DNA of 64,000 nt from UBA3305 sp002373555 (lineage in GTDB: Bacteria; Bacillota; Clostridia; Lachnospirales; Lachnospiraceae): assembly GCA_946612455.1 (NCBI GenBank), contig CAMOER010000010.1, positions 1-64,000 of the forward strand, read 5' to 3'. This document shows, piece by piece, positions 15,649 through 24,732 of the stretch; positions within the stretch are counted from its first letter, which is position 1; each line of letters begins with the position of its first letter. The position numbers and the translations under genes were made by a program. The notes beneath the pieces were generated by a model. That model saw only the letters and a program-made list of their open reading frames with translations, made no database searches and was not told where the DNA came from.

Positions 15649-16269
15649 TTATCCGAGATACTTTAATATCGCTGTCTGAGCCGGCGTATCCTTTGTCAGT
15701 TCAAATTCATTCGTGTCATATTTTACGATGTTGCCCTGCACCAGATCCAGATAGGCATCCAGCGTTCCGATCACCGGATAGCCCAGCTCGCCGTTCCTGT
15801 AATGCATCGGCACCACGACCTTCGGATCCAGCTTCTGCATCAGCGCGTAGATCCCGTCCGGCTCCATCGTAAAATAGCCGCCGACCGGCACCAGCGCAAG
15901 ATCCAGCTTTCCGATCTTTTCGATCTGCGCATCCGTGAGCGGGCAGCCGATATCGCCGAAATGGGCGAAACGGAATTCCCCGTCATCCAGAATATAGATC
16001 GTATTCATGCCGCGCTTGCTGCCGCCGGCATCATCATGAGGACACTCGACCGTCGTGATGACGAAGGGATCTTCCGCACCGGATTTTTCGATCTTCACGC
16101 CGTCCCGGAATGCATGATCCCTGTGCTCATGACTGCAGAGCACCGCATCGGCAGTAACACGCACTTTTCCGTATCCGGGCACCGCATCATCGCCGAACGG
16201 ATCGAATGCGACCTTAAAACCTTTGTCCTCAACCACAAAGCAGGAATGTCCCTTCCAGGTAAACTTCAT
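15649..16269 (-). CDS. Metallo-beta-lactamase-fold hydrolase (UlaG/UPF0173-like)
   Basis: 206 residues from the ATG at 16269. Begins MKFTWKGHSCFVVEDKGFKV, has SHEHRDHAF (metal site), HFGDIG and VPMHYRNGE, the ligand series of the YtkL/UlaG-like metal-dependent hydrolases. Cytoplasmic. Substrate unknown; family members open cyclic phosphodiesters or lactones. Follows the rRNA methyltransferase gene by 56 bases. Confidence 0.85.
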   Translation of the reverse strand: MKFTWKGHSCFVVEDKGFKVAFDPFGDDAVPGYGKVRVTADAVLCSHEHRDHAFRDGVKIEKSGAEDPFVITTVECPHDDAGGSKRGMNTIYILDDGEFRFAHFGDIGCPLTDAQIEKIGKLDLALVPVGGYFTMEPDGIYALMQKLDPKVVVPMHYRNGELGYPVIGTLDAYLDLVQGNIVKYDTNEFELTKDTPAQTAILKYLG

Positions 16270-16325
16270 CTCCGTATCCTCCTTCTCCTGATCCTTCAGT
16301 CTTTCTTCGCTTCCCCGGGCTGCGG

Positions 16326-17660
16326 TCACATGATCCGCCAGCCGGGATGCAGTTCGTTCTTCAGAAGCCCCCGGTTCTTTTTGGCAAAGCCGAGCGGCCA
16401 TTTTTCATATAAAATCAGTATTCTGGCGCCTTCCGGCACCTGTTCGGTGCCTGTGCTGTCCACGGACTCGCCTTTTAAGTACCGCTTCAGTCTGTCGTCA
16501 TCTACCGTGAGCGAGAGCGTAAAGGCCGAATCTTCCGCACGCATCGCCATGGCCAGCGCCTGCGACGGTACGAAACGTTTCCCCTTATTCTCTCCGAGCA
16601 GAAGACCGGTCCGCAGATACCGCAGTCCCGGGATCACCTTCTCGTTTCCCGGGAGGAGATAACAGAATCCGTCTTTCGAGAAGATCTTTCCGGCGCCGCG
16701 TGTACGGACGGAAAGTCCTTCCAGTCCGGGCAGGGAAACAGCCTGTTCTTCCCGGATGTCCCGTTCTGCCGGTTCTCCCTTTCTTCGCATCAATGCCAGG
16801 AAATGGCCTTCTCCGCGGACTCTGTGGGGCCAGAATTTCAATGTGCCGGGGAGCTTTCCGGACACTGCTCCGCCAACAGGTGCCAGCGGCACAAGTTCGA
16901 AGTCCTCCTGTTCCTGCAGGAAATCTTCGATCGTACCTTCGTCTTCCTCCTCCGAAAAAGTGCAGGTGGAATACAGAAGATAGCCGCCCTCCGCTGTCAT
17001 CCGTCCGGCCGATCCGAGGATCTCCCGCTGCATGGCAGCGTAGTATTTCGGCCCTCTTTCCAGCCAGTCCTTCAGGATGCCCGGATCCTTCCGAACCATG
17101 CCTTCGCCTGAGCAGGGGGCATCGACCAGCACGGAATCAAAAGATTCCCGAAAATGCCGTTCCAGGTGCGCCGGCGTCTCGGCCGTCACAAAAAGATCCT
17201 TCACGCCGGCCCGCTCCAGATTCTTTAAGAGCGCTCTTCCTCTGGACGGACTGATATCATTCGAGTACAGCACGCCGTCTTTCATCTTTCCGGCCAGCTG
17301 TGTGGATTTCCCGCCCGGCGCCGCGCACAGATCCAGGACTCTCGCGCCCGGCCGCACCGGCAGAAAGGCCGCCGGCGACATCGCCGAAGGCTCCTGGATA
17401 TAATATAATCCCGCAAAATAAGCCGGCTGTTCCGACGGAGCCGCGCCTTCCTTTACGTAAAAGCCCTCCTCGCACCAGCTTACAGGATCGCCTGCAACTC
17501 CGGCGAATATCTCCGTATCCGACTTCCGGCATTTGACAAGATTAAGCCGGATGCCGGCACAGGGCGCGGCATCCAGGCTCTCTTCATAGTCTTTATATTC
17601 GTCTGCCAGCAGTTCTTTCAGATGCTCTCTGAAAGCCTGCGGCAATGCATTTGCATCCAT
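16326..17660 (-). CDS. RsmF/RsmB-type RNA cytosine-C5 methyltransferase
   Basis: 444 residues. NOL1/NOP2/Sun methyltransferase core: LDLCAAPGGKSTQLA (SAM site), VDAPCSGEGM (catalytic-loop cysteine) and YSTCTFSEEEDE (second cysteine, nucleophile). The C-terminal RsmF-type domains continue to the end. Methylates cytosines in rRNA; the site is not determinable. Starts 7 bases after pepD, so it probably shares that transcript. Confidence 0.9.
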   Translation of the reverse strand: MDANALPQAFREHLKELLADEYKDYEESLDAAPCAGIRLNLVKCRKSDTEIFAGVAGDPVSWCEEGFYVKEGAAPSEQPAYFAGLYYIQEPSAMSPAAFLPVRPGARVLDLCAAPGGKSTQLAGKMKDGVLYSNDISPSRGRALLKNLERAGVKDLFVTAETPAHLERHFRESFDSVLVDAPCSGEGMVRKDPGILKDWLERGPKYYAAMQREILGSAGRMTAEGGYLLYSTCTFSEEEDEGTIEDFLQEQEDFELVPLAPVGGAVSGKLPGTLKFWPHRVRGEGHFLALMRRKGEPAERDIREEQAVSLPGLEGLSVRTRGAGKIFSKDGFCYLLPGNEKVIPGLRYLRTGLLLGENKGKRFVPSQALAMAMRAEDSAFTLSLTVDDDRLKRYLKGESVDSTGTEQVPEGARILILYEKWPLGFAKKNRGLLKNELHPGWRIM

Positions 17661-17667
17661 CAGACGC

Positions 17668-19101
17668 TTACATCTGCTCCATCATCTGGATCAGGAAGTT
17701 CCAGACCAGTTCGACGGAGGATAGGGACAGCCGCTCATCGGATGTATGGATATCGAACATCTGCGGTCCGACAGAGATGATGTCCATATCCGGATAGGCC
17801 GCTGCGAACAGGCCGCATTCCAGGCCGCCGTGCGTGGCTGTGATCTCCATCGTCTCGTCCGTCTCCCACTTCCATACCATCCCGGCGAGCGTCTGCAGAG
17901 GCGTGTCGAGCTTAATGGGCCATCCGGGATAATCCGCAGAGAACTCGGCGGTTCCGCCGTAATCCTTTGTGATATTCGCGACCTCGGTCTTCAGTCTTTC
18001 CTTCTCCGCATCCACACTGCTCCGGAGCAGATAGACCAGCTTTCCTTCCGTTTCGGTAAGCCATCCCTTGCCGAGATTCAGGGAAGTCTGCGGAAGATCG
18101 GGCATTTCTTCGCTCATCTTCATAAGGCCGTTCGGCATATCTCTGATCAGTCTTGCAAAGGCACGGGTAGATTCGAATGTCAGAGCATTCGCACTGCCGT
18201 CGCAGGAAGTGATCTCGATCTTCATATCGGGCTCTTTCTTTCTCCATCTGGCGCGCAGGATATCTGCAGCCGCTTCTGCAGCTGCCTGAACGTCCGCCGC
18301 ATTCTCTTCCGGGACAGCCAGTACGCAGTGCGAATTCTTCGGGATCGCATTTTCCGCGGTACCGCCGCTGTACTCCGCCATACCGAATCCGGTATGGCCG
18401 CTGTAGACCATTTCTCTGATGATCCTGGCCGGCATTCTGAGCGCATTCGCGCCGCCGAGATGGATCTTCTCTCCGGAGTGGCCACCCTTCATCCCGGTGA
18501 TCTCGATCTGAATGAGCTTTCCGCTGATCTCTTTCCGTTCAATCGGGAGGGTCAGCTCTGCAGTCGCACCGCCGGCGCAGCCGATCACGACCGAGCCTTC
18601 ATCACAGTGATCCAGGTTGATCATCCTGGGTGCTTTCAGCGTGCTCATATCAAGCGCCTTCGCGCCGAGCATGCCGACTTCTTCATTCGCTGTAAATACG
18701 ATGATCAGCGGCGGATGCGGGATATCATCAGTCTCGATGAGTGCGAGGCAGAGCGCAACGCCGATGCCGTCGTCCGCGCCAAGCGTCGTTCCTTCGGCAG
18801 AGATCCAGTCATCCTCTTCGACCAGCCGCAGGCTGTCCTTCGAAAAATCAAACGTCACACCTGCGGCCACTGCGGGCACCATATCCAGATGCGCCTGCAG
18901 GATCACGGGCGGCTCAAATCTTCTGCTGGATGTGCCGGGCACTCTGATCACAACATTGCAGGCTTCATCCTTTGTGACTTCAAGACCTCTCTTCTTTGCG
19001 AAATCCACACAGTAATCACTGATCGCTTCCATCTGGAAGGACGGATGGGGAATGGTGCAGATCTCACGGAAATACTTCATGACATTGTGTGCTGAACGCA
19101 T
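17668..19101 (-). CDS. pepD: Aminoacyl-histidine dipeptidase (cytosol non-specific dipeptidase)
   Basis: 477 residues, M20 family. Zinc ligands in LQAHLDMVP, GADDGIGVA and ANEEVGMLGA, then GGHSGEKIHLGGANALR and the C-terminal THGGLECGLF. Cleaves Xaa-His and other dipeptides in the cytoplasm. Length and motif order match PepD. Preceded by a terminator that isolates it from the coaD operon. Confidence 0.94.
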   Translation of the reverse strand: MRSAHNVMKYFREICTIPHPSFQMEAISDYCVDFAKKRGLEVTKDEACNVVIRVPGTSSRRFEPPVILQAHLDMVPAVAAGVTFDFSKDSLRLVEEDDWISAEGTTLGADDGIGVALCLALIETDDIPHPPLIIVFTANEEVGMLGAKALDMSTLKAPRMINLDHCDEGSVVIGCAGGATAELTLPIERKEISGKLIQIEITGMKGGHSGEKIHLGGANALRMPARIIREMVYSGHTGFGMAEYSGGTAENAIPKNSHCVLAVPEENAADVQAAAEAAADILRARWRKKEPDMKIEITSCDGSANALTFESTRAFARLIRDMPNGLMKMSEEMPDLPQTSLNLGKGWLTETEGKLVYLLRSSVDAEKERLKTEVANITKDYGGTAEFSADYPGWPIKLDTPLQTLAGMVWKWETDETMEITATHGGLECGLFAAAYPDMDIISVGPQMFDIHTSDERLSLSSVELVWNFLIQMMEQM

Positions 19102-19120
19102 ATATCGATTCCTCCTTATC

Positions 19121-19152
19121 TAAAACAGGGAGCCGCCGCAGCCGGAGCTCCC
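19121..19152 (-). terminator. Terminator after the coaD operon
   Basis: Minus strand GGGAGC / GCTCCC (19147-19152 and 19128-19133) with a G+C-rich loop and TGTTTTAG tail. Lies downstream of the coiled-coil gene. Confidence 0.65.
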
Positions 19153-19177
19153 TCAAAATGATCTGATCAGTTCTTTC

Positions 19178-19819
19178 TCATTCGCCGAGAGGAAGATCAA
19201 TGGCGAAATCATCATCATCGGAAGCGCTGCTGATCGCGATATCGGGAAGCGGCTCTTCCTCCTCCTCCGCCGCTTCTCCCGCAGCCATGCCGAGCTCTCT
19301 GCGGTTCGCAGTGATGACATCATAGCTGGAGCGCATCTGGTTCAGATACGCATCAAAGCGGGCCTTGGAATCATCCATCGAATGCGAAATGATCGTCTGC
19401 AGATTCTTCAGCGCGCTGTCGGTATAGTTCATGGCACCTTCTCTGACCGCATTGGCTTCGGTCACGGCACCGTCGATGATCGCCTGCGCCTGCGACTGGG
19501 CCTCTTCCACGATATCGCGGGCCTGTCTGTTCGCAAGCTGTACGACTTCCGACTGATCCACGAGCGCCTGGGACTCACGCTGTGCGTCCGCGATCATCAC
19601 GTCTGCCTTCTGCTGGGCATCCGCCATGATGGCATCCTTGCTTGCGATGATCTTCTGATATTTCTTTATTTCCTCGGGCGTGCTCATCCGAAGCTCCACC
19701 AGCATCTCGTCGATCACATCCTTCTCCACGATGATCTTCTTGCTGCCGGAAAATGCCTGCGGTTTGCATCCGTCAAGATATTCTTCGATTTCACTGATGA
19801 TCTGTTCGATCTTGCTCAT
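19178..19819 (-). CDS. Coiled-coil protein of DivIVA/ATP-synthase-subunit-like type
   Basis: 213 residues, with a long heptad-rich helix at about 50-170 (A, Q and E rich: DAQQKADVMIADAQRESQAL, EEAQSQAQAIIDGAV) and an acidic C-terminus (AAEEEEEPLPD, SASDDDDFAID). It begins SKIEQIISEIEEYLDG, as in the clostridial proteins often mislabelled 'ATPase' that follow coaD. Probably a structural or cell-division-associated scaffold. Start overlaps coaD by 29 bases. Confidence 0.75.
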   Translation of the reverse strand: MSKIEQIISEIEEYLDGCKPQAFSGSKKIIVEKDVIDEMLVELRMSTPEEIKKYQKIIASKDAIMADAQQKADVMIADAQRESQALVDQSEVVQLANRQARDIVEEAQSQAQAIIDGAVTEANAVREGAMNYTDSALKNLQTIISHSMDDSKARFDAYLNQMRSSYDVITANRRELGMAAGEAAEEEEEPLPDIAISSASDDDDFAIDLPLGE

Positions 19820-20351
19820 TTTTCTTATCCTCCTGGCTCCCTTTATTGTCTGCGGATATGGGATTGCATCGGCTCATCACCTCAGGGACCAGGCTGTCGG
19901 GGATAAATCTCTTGATATTCCCGCCGTAGGAAGCGACTTCCTTCACCACGCTCGAACTAAGATACGCGTAGCGGAGATCCGTCGTAAGGAAAATGGTGTC
20001 TATGCCCGGACACATGGTCCTGTTCATCTGAGCCATCTGCAGTTCGTATTCAAAATCTGTCACGGCGCGCAGTCCGCGCACGATGAATTCGGCATGCTCA
20101 CGCTTGGCAAAATCCACCAGAAGCCCGCCGAATGAGCAGACCCTCACATTGTCAATATGAGAAGTCACACTCTGTATCATCTTAACACGTTCTTCCGCCA
20201 AAAACAACGGCTTTTTTGCCGCATTTACGAGAACGCCGACGATCAGAATATCAAAGAGTCTCGAGGATCTTTCGATGATATCCAGATGTCCCAGCGTGAT
20301 CGGATCAAAGCTCCCGGGATAGATGCCGATCCGGATTTTTTTATCTTCCAT
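19791..20351 (-). CDS. coaD: Phosphopantetheine adenylyltransferase
   Basis: 186 residues from the ATG at 20351. Nucleotidyltransferase signature GSFDPITLGHLDII (TLGH), RGLRAVTDFEYELQMA and YLSSSVVKEVA. Makes dephospho-CoA from ATP and phosphopantetheine. The C-terminus is extended by about 25 mostly polar residues (NPISADNKGSQEDKKNEQDR) compared with typical CoaD, partly because it reads into the next gene. Overlaps rsmD by 11 bases. Confidence 0.95.
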   Translation of the reverse strand: MEDKKIRIGIYPGSFDPITLGHLDIIERSSRLFDILIVGVLVNAAKKPLFLAEERVKMIQSVTSHIDNVRVCSFGGLLVDFAKREHAEFIVRGLRAVTDFEYELQMAQMNRTMCPGIDTIFLTTDLRYAYLSSSVVKEVASYGGNIKRFIPDSLVPEVMSRCNPISADNKGSQEDKKNEQDRTDHQ

Positions 20352-20907
20352 TGGTACTCCTTCTGATAAAAACATGCATATTCGTCTTGTATTCCTTCCG
20401 CCGGTACTCCGCAAGGCCGATGCCGGCCAGGAAGGACAGATCCAGATCATCCGCAGCCTCCGCCACGATGATCGTATCCTCATCGATCAGCGATGACGAA
20501 GCCAGGAAGGATAAGGTTCCCTCATATCGGCCCGCCGCATACGGCGGATCCATAAAGATGATATCGAAGCATTTTCCTTCCCTGTCCAGGCCGGGCAGAA
20601 CGGCAAGCACGTCTCCCGGCATCACACGGGCGTCCGCGTCCAGCTTCGTGTGCGCAAGATTTTCCCGGATGACCTTTACGGCGCGCATATCCTTTTCAAC
20701 GAACACGCACGCTGCGGCGCCGCGGCTGAGCGCCTCGATGCCGATCGCACCGCTCCCCGCGAACAAGTCCAGAAAACGGGCGCCGGGAATATACGGCGCC
20801 AGTATATTGAATAATGTTTCCTTATATTTGTCCGTCGTCGGACGTGTTGTATACCCCGGAACGCTCTTTAAGAGAAGCCTTCCGGCCTTTCCCGCAATCA
20901 CTCTCAT
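20341..20907 (-). CDS. rsmD: 16S rRNA (guanine-966 N2) methyltransferase
   Basis: 188 residues. MRVIAGKAGRLLLKSVPG start, TRPTTDKYKETLFNIL, SAM loop FLDLFAGSGAIGIEALSRGA and catalytic IIFMDPPYAAG. Standard rsmD-coaD pairing of bacterial genomes. Overlapping stop and start indicate translational coupling. Confidence 0.94.
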   Translation of the reverse strand: MRVIAGKAGRLLLKSVPGYTTRPTTDKYKETLFNILAPYIPGARFLDLFAGSGAIGIEALSRGAAACVFVEKDMRAVKVIRENLAHTKLDADARVMPGDVLAVLPGLDREGKCFDIIFMDPPYAAGRYEGTLSFLASSSLIDEDTIIVAEAADDLDLSFLAGIGLAEYRRKEYKTNMHVFIRRSTNGR

Positions 20908-20923
20908 CGGTCGTATTCTCCGG

Positions 20924-21943
20924 TCAGTTGAATCCGTAGATCTTCTGCGCCAGTCCGTAGACCCTCTCGCACATGGTCCTGCCGGCCTCGCCCGGGAGAT
21001 GCGCGGCGATGCCGAGCGGCGTCAGCCGGAGCTTTCTGTACATGGCCGGGCGCGTATCCTTCAGATACTGCCACAGATCTTCCTTCATCTGCAGTTTCTC
21101 CGGATCGTGCGAACGGATCGCCATGATCGAGGAAATGATCGTCATGATCAGCAGATAGCTGTACATGTAGCGGGCGACCTTTTTATCGGGAAGCGCCTCC
21201 AGATCGCAGTCGTCGATCATCAGTCGGTTTACCCGGATCTGCTGGTCGAGCCGGTTGATCATGATCTTCTCGTTGACGGACTGGTCCTCTCTCCCGATAT
21301 AGTATTTGTAGAAATTCTCATTCAGATAGTACAGCTTCTTCACATACGGCAGGGGATGATAGACAAAATAATTATCCACATAGAAGGTATGCTTCGGCAG
21401 TTTCATTTCGCATTCCTTCAGCATCTTCGTTCTGTAGATGACCGAATGCATGAGGATATACTGGCCGGTATGGAGCCTGCCCATATCCTGCCAGGAAAAG
21501 ATCTTGCCCTGCGGGAATGCATTGTCATAACGCATCACCTTCTTGTGCGAAGCACCTTCCTTGTCATAGACGAAATTGCACACGAGCATATCGACATACT
21601 CTCCGGCCTCCGTCAGATCCCGCAGCGTCTCCAGCACCTTCTTATAGGACTTTCTGCTGACATGATCATCCGAATCGACGACCTTGAAGTACTTTCCGGT
21701 GGCGTGCATGAGCCCGGTGTTGACGGCCTCGCCGTGACCGCCGTTCTCCTGGTGGACCGCCTTCACGATATCCGGATATTTCGCGGCATATTCATCCGCG
21801 ATGCGGGCTGTATCATCCTTAAAAGAACCGTCATCGACAATAATGATCTCCACATATTTCCCGCCGGGCAGAAGTGACTTGATGCACTTCTCCATGTAGG
21901 CAGCGGAATTGTAGCAGGGGATCGCAACTGATAATAACTTCAT
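20924..21943 (-). CDS. Family 2 glycosyltransferase
   Basis: 339 residues. GT-A fold: LSVAIPCYNSAAYMEKCIKS, IIVDDGSFKDDTARI and the DXD-like VVDSDDHVS. No membrane segments in the catalytic part; the C-terminal 100 residues are helical. A single transferase with no neighbouring capsule genes, so the acceptor is unknown. GGAGG lies before the start. Confidence 0.88.
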   Translation of the reverse strand: MKLLSVAIPCYNSAAYMEKCIKSLLPGGKYVEIIIVDDGSFKDDTARIADEYAAKYPDIVKAVHQENGGHGEAVNTGLMHATGKYFKVVDSDDHVSRKSYKKVLETLRDLTEAGEYVDMLVCNFVYDKEGASHKKVMRYDNAFPQGKIFSWQDMGRLHTGQYILMHSVIYRTKMLKECEMKLPKHTFYVDNYFVYHPLPYVKKLYYLNENFYKYYIGREDQSVNEKIMINRLDQQIRVNRLMIDDCDLEALPDKKVARYMYSYLLIMTIISSIMAIRSHDPEKLQMKEDLWQYLKDTRPAMYRKLRLTPLGIAAHLPGEAGRTMCERVYGLAQKIYGFN

Positions 21944-21955
21944 AAAACCTCCTGA

Positions 21956-22486
21956 TCAGACGCGGACAATATAATCTTTCTTATGCGTGATCACTCTTTC
22001 CTCTCCGTCGGGATAGCCGAGGATGCAGTGGCCGATGCCGCGGAACCGCTCCGGGATCCCCCACTCCGCAAGAAGCGCCTTGCCTTCCGGCATGTCGAAG
22101 ATCGGCTCTGCGCGGTAGATATAGCAGGATCCGATCCCGAGGGAATACGCCGCATTCACCATGTTGCCGAGCACGAGCACACCGTCGTCATGCCAGGTGG
22201 CATTGACTTCCGGGTCCGCGAGCACAACAACGACGGTCGGCGCACCGTAGAGCGCATCGATCTGATCGTTTCCGAGCACCTTCTGATGGAGCTTTTTCAG
22301 GCGTTCGATCGTATCGGCATCCTGGATGACAACGATCTTCGCCGGCTGCGTATTCCGTCCGCTGGGCGCGTTCACCGCCGCAGCCAGGATCTGCTCCAGC
22401 TCTGTCTCGAGGATCTGTTCCTTCTTGAATTTCCGCATGCTTCTGCGGCTGACGAGCGTCTTTATGGTATCATTCATCATTTCCAT
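21956..22486 (-). CDS. Nitroreductase-family FMN-dependent oxidoreductase
   Basis: 176 residues. FMN/phosphate-site SRRSMRKFKKEQI, then NAPSGRNTQPAKIVV, ALYGAPTVVVV and the C-terminal GHCILGYPDGE. Reduces quinones, nitro compounds or flavins with NAD(P)H; the physiological substrate is unclear. Lies between the NYN protein and the glycosyltransferase, with small gaps. Confidence 0.88.
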   Translation of the reverse strand: MEMMNDTIKTLVSRRSMRKFKKEQILETELEQILAAAVNAPSGRNTQPAKIVVIQDADTIERLKKLHQKVLGNDQIDALYGAPTVVVVLADPEVNATWHDDGVLVLGNMVNAAYSLGIGSCYIYRAEPIFDMPEGKALLAEWGIPERFRGIGHCILGYPDGEERVITHKKDYIVRV

Positions 22487-22503
22487 AGTCCTGTTCTCCC
22501 GCT

Positions 22504-23511
22504 TTATTTTTTTCTTCTGGAGGTCCTGTGCGGCTCGGTACCGTCCCGGCCGTATTCCTCGTAGTAGTAGTAATCATGGCTCAGCCGTACCGAATTGTCG
22601 CGGATCTCGAACTGCGGCAGGCTCTTGATGAAGCTGGAAAATCTTGCGAATCCATACTGTTTGACATGAAATCCGGGAAACGCCTTCTTGATCTCGTCAT
22701 TGATGATGCTGAGGTTCGAGACTTCTCCACCGTTCTCTTCCAGGATCAGTTCGATCTCCCGCTCGACTTCGCTGATCGGCACCTCGGACCGCTTGTCCAC
22801 AACGTAATAGGTGGTGCCTTCCTTGACGACCTCGAATTCGTCCAGGCTTTCCAGGAAGGTGGAAAGCTTCGAGAAGCCGTAGTTCCGGACATCGAATTCA
22901 GAGAAACGCTTTGCCAGGAAATTGCCCATATCGGCCATGCCGGTCATCTTTCCCTGGTTCGTATTCTCCGTCATCATCTTGAAGATGGCCTTCTTGATAT
23001 CGTGAATGCTCGTGATATCGGCCTTGTCCAGTTCACCCGTGACCGGTGCCGGCGAATGACTGTCCGCTTCCGCCTGGGATATGACGTCCAGGATCTTGAA
23101 GGTGTCGCAGGCGGCCCGGAACGGCTTCGGCGTCTTGCTCTCGCCCATGCCGAGGACGAACATGCCCGCCTCCCGCAGCCGCTGCGCAAGCTTTGTAAAA
23201 TCCGAATCCGACGAAACCAGGCAGAACCCTTCCACGCTGTGGGAATACAGGATGTCCATGGCGTCGATGATCATGGCCGAATCCGTGGAATTCTTGCCTG
23301 TTGTATAGCTGTACTGCTGGATGGGGTTCACGGACCATTCCAGAATCACGTCCTTCCATCCGCGCTTTGTCTGGTCCGTCCAGTCCCCGTAGATCCGCTT
23401 ATAGGTAGCCGTACCGAAGTCGGAGATCTCCTCCAGAATATACTTGATATACTTTGGCGAAACATTGTCCGCATCGATCAGCACGGCAAATCTTCTTTCT
23501 TTATCTTCCAC
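22504..23511 (-). CDS. NYN-domain RNase-like protein with two OST-HTH/LOTUS domains
   Basis: 335 residues. The N-terminal NYN (PIN-like) domain has conserved aspartates: AVLIDADNVSPKYI, STDSAMIIDAMDIL and CLVSSDSDFTKLAQRLREAG. Two OST-HTH modules follow at about 175-245 and 255-320, each with the G-F-x-K/R-F motif (NYGFSKLSTFLESL, QYGFARFSSFIKSL). NYN-LOTUS proteins are thought to bind and process RNA. First gene of the run leading to coaD, with its own promoter. Confidence 0.88.
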   Translation of the reverse strand: MEDKERRFAVLIDADNVSPKYIKYILEEISDFGTATYKRIYGDWTDQTKRGWKDVILEWSVNPIQQYSYTTGKNSTDSAMIIDAMDILYSHSVEGFCLVSSDSDFTKLAQRLREAGMFVLGMGESKTPKPFRAACDTFKILDVISQAEADSHSPAPVTGELDKADITSIHDIKKAIFKMMTENTNQGKMTGMADMGNFLAKRFSEFDVRNYGFSKLSTFLESLDEFEVVKEGTTYYVVDKRSEVPISEVEREIELILEENGGEVSNLSIINDEIKKAFPGFHVKQYGFARFSSFIKSLPQFEIRDNSVRLSHDYYYYEEYGRDGTEPHRTSRRKK

Positions 23512-23596
23512 GTTGTCCTCTCTTTATCTGTTCGAAATGTACTGTCCGGGATACCGCTTTGTTCCGGATCTCACGACTTGTACGTTTAATGACAAA

Positions 23597-23625
23597 AGTA
23601 TAAGCGATATCCCGTCAAAATTCAA
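23597..23625 (-). promoter_or_regulatory. Promoter of the NYN/OST-HTH gene
   Basis: Minus strand TTGAAT (23620-23625), 17-base spacer, TATACT (23597-23602). Probably drives the NYN, nitroreductase, glycosyltransferase, rsmD, coaD and coiled-coil genes. Confidence 0.6.
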
Positions 23626-23652
23626 GAAAAGGGGGAAATTTCAGGGACGCCC

Positions 23653-24549
23653 TTAAATCCTGCTGTCCTTATTCATCGCGTGCGCCTGACGGATCACGGT
23701 CTTCATTTCCTCGGTGACCCACTTATTTTTGTGATAGAAAAGCTGCCGGTACATCTTCAGCCGGACACCCTCCACATTGATGATGGACAGTTCCCCTTTT
23801 TTTACCGCTTCCTCCACTGCCAGCCGGGGCAGGAAGGATACGCCCTGATTCGCCTGGATCATCCGGATGATGACATCCGTATTGCCGGTCTCGAAGAACG
23901 GGCGCACATCCAGGTGCTGCTCCATGAACAGATTATCCAGCACTTTCCGGTAATTGGTGTCCTGCTCTGTCAGGAACAGCGGAAGCGCCGTAAGCTCCTT
24001 CAGCGTCACAGATGCCGCCTTCGCAAGATACGACCGCGAAGAAGCCACGAACACGATCTCTTCCGGAGCCTCCAGCGTCTTCACCCAGGCCGGATCACTG
24101 ATCGGATTGTCCAGAAGATACAGCATGTCGAGCTGATTATGATTCAGCATATCCATCAGTTCCTGCGGCGTGCTGGTGATGACTTTCAGATGGGTCTCCG
24201 GCAGATGGATATAAAAATACCGCACCATCTGCGGGATCCGCACTGCCAGGAGAGAATCCAGGGTTCCCATGCGCAGAGAATAACTGCGGTACACCTTTCC
24301 TGTAATCGCCCTGTAAGCCTGGTCCTGCGTCCGCAGGATCTCTCTGGCATATTTCTCAAACTCCCTGCCCTGCGGCGTCAGATCGATCTTCCTGCCGATG
24401 CGGTCAAAAAATCTTGTATGAAATTCCTGTTCCAGCTGCTGGATCTGGATGGTTACGGCCGCCTGGGTATAGCCGAGCGATTCCGCCGCTTTGGAAAAAC
24501 TCTGCTGTTCTATGATATTGATGAATGTCACCAGCTGTCTAATCTCCAT
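23653..24549 (-). CDS. LysR-family transcriptional regulator
   Basis: 298 residues, standard length. HTH at about 15-40 (SFSKAAESLGYTQAAVTIQI), then the two-lobe effector domain. Divergent from the serine transporter and dehydratase operon, with 183 bases between, which is the usual arrangement for a LysR activator of that operon. Its effector is probably serine or a product, by inference. Confidence 0.9.
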   Translation of the reverse strand: MEIRQLVTFINIIEQQSFSKAAESLGYTQAAVTIQIQQLEQEFHTRFFDRIGRKIDLTPQGREFEKYAREILRTQDQAYRAITGKVYRSYSLRMGTLDSLLAVRIPQMVRYFYIHLPETHLKVITSTPQELMDMLNHNQLDMLYLLDNPISDPAWVKTLEAPEEIVFVASSRSYLAKAASVTLKELTALPLFLTEQDTNYRKVLDNLFMEQHLDVRPFFETGNTDVIIRMIQANQGVSFLPRLAVEEAVKKGELSIINVEGVRLKMYRQLFYHKNKWVTEEMKTVIRQAHAMNKDSRI

Positions 24550-24581
24550 ATACTCCCCCTGAAAATCAATAAAAAATATTT

Positions 24582-24634
24582 AACCAAAGAATAAATTACT
24601 TAAATTGGTTTTTATTTTACATCAATGATATATT
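24582..24634. promoter_or_regulatory. LysR-type operator and transporter promoter
   Basis: Inverted repeat AACCAA (24582-24587) and TTGGTT (24605-24610) in an AT-rich divergent region. TTGGTT also serves as a candidate -35, with TATATT (24629-24634) 18 bases on. Candidate site for the adjacent LysR protein. Confidence 0.5.
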
Positions 24635-24732
24635 CTAGACAAGTTAAACATTCGATCGATCTGTTTTAACAAAATCACACGCAGTACTTCCGCCCCAGAG
24701 ATCTCCGGAGGTATTTTCAGAGGAGATATGTC

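Noticed and set aside
17746..19095. 449-codon plus-strand open frame opposite pepD
   Set aside because: Entirely antisense to pepD, which has all zinc-site motifs.
20351..21877. 508-codon plus-strand open frame opposite rsmD and the glycosyltransferase
   Set aside because: Antisense of two well-supported genes; no start signal or recognisable domain.
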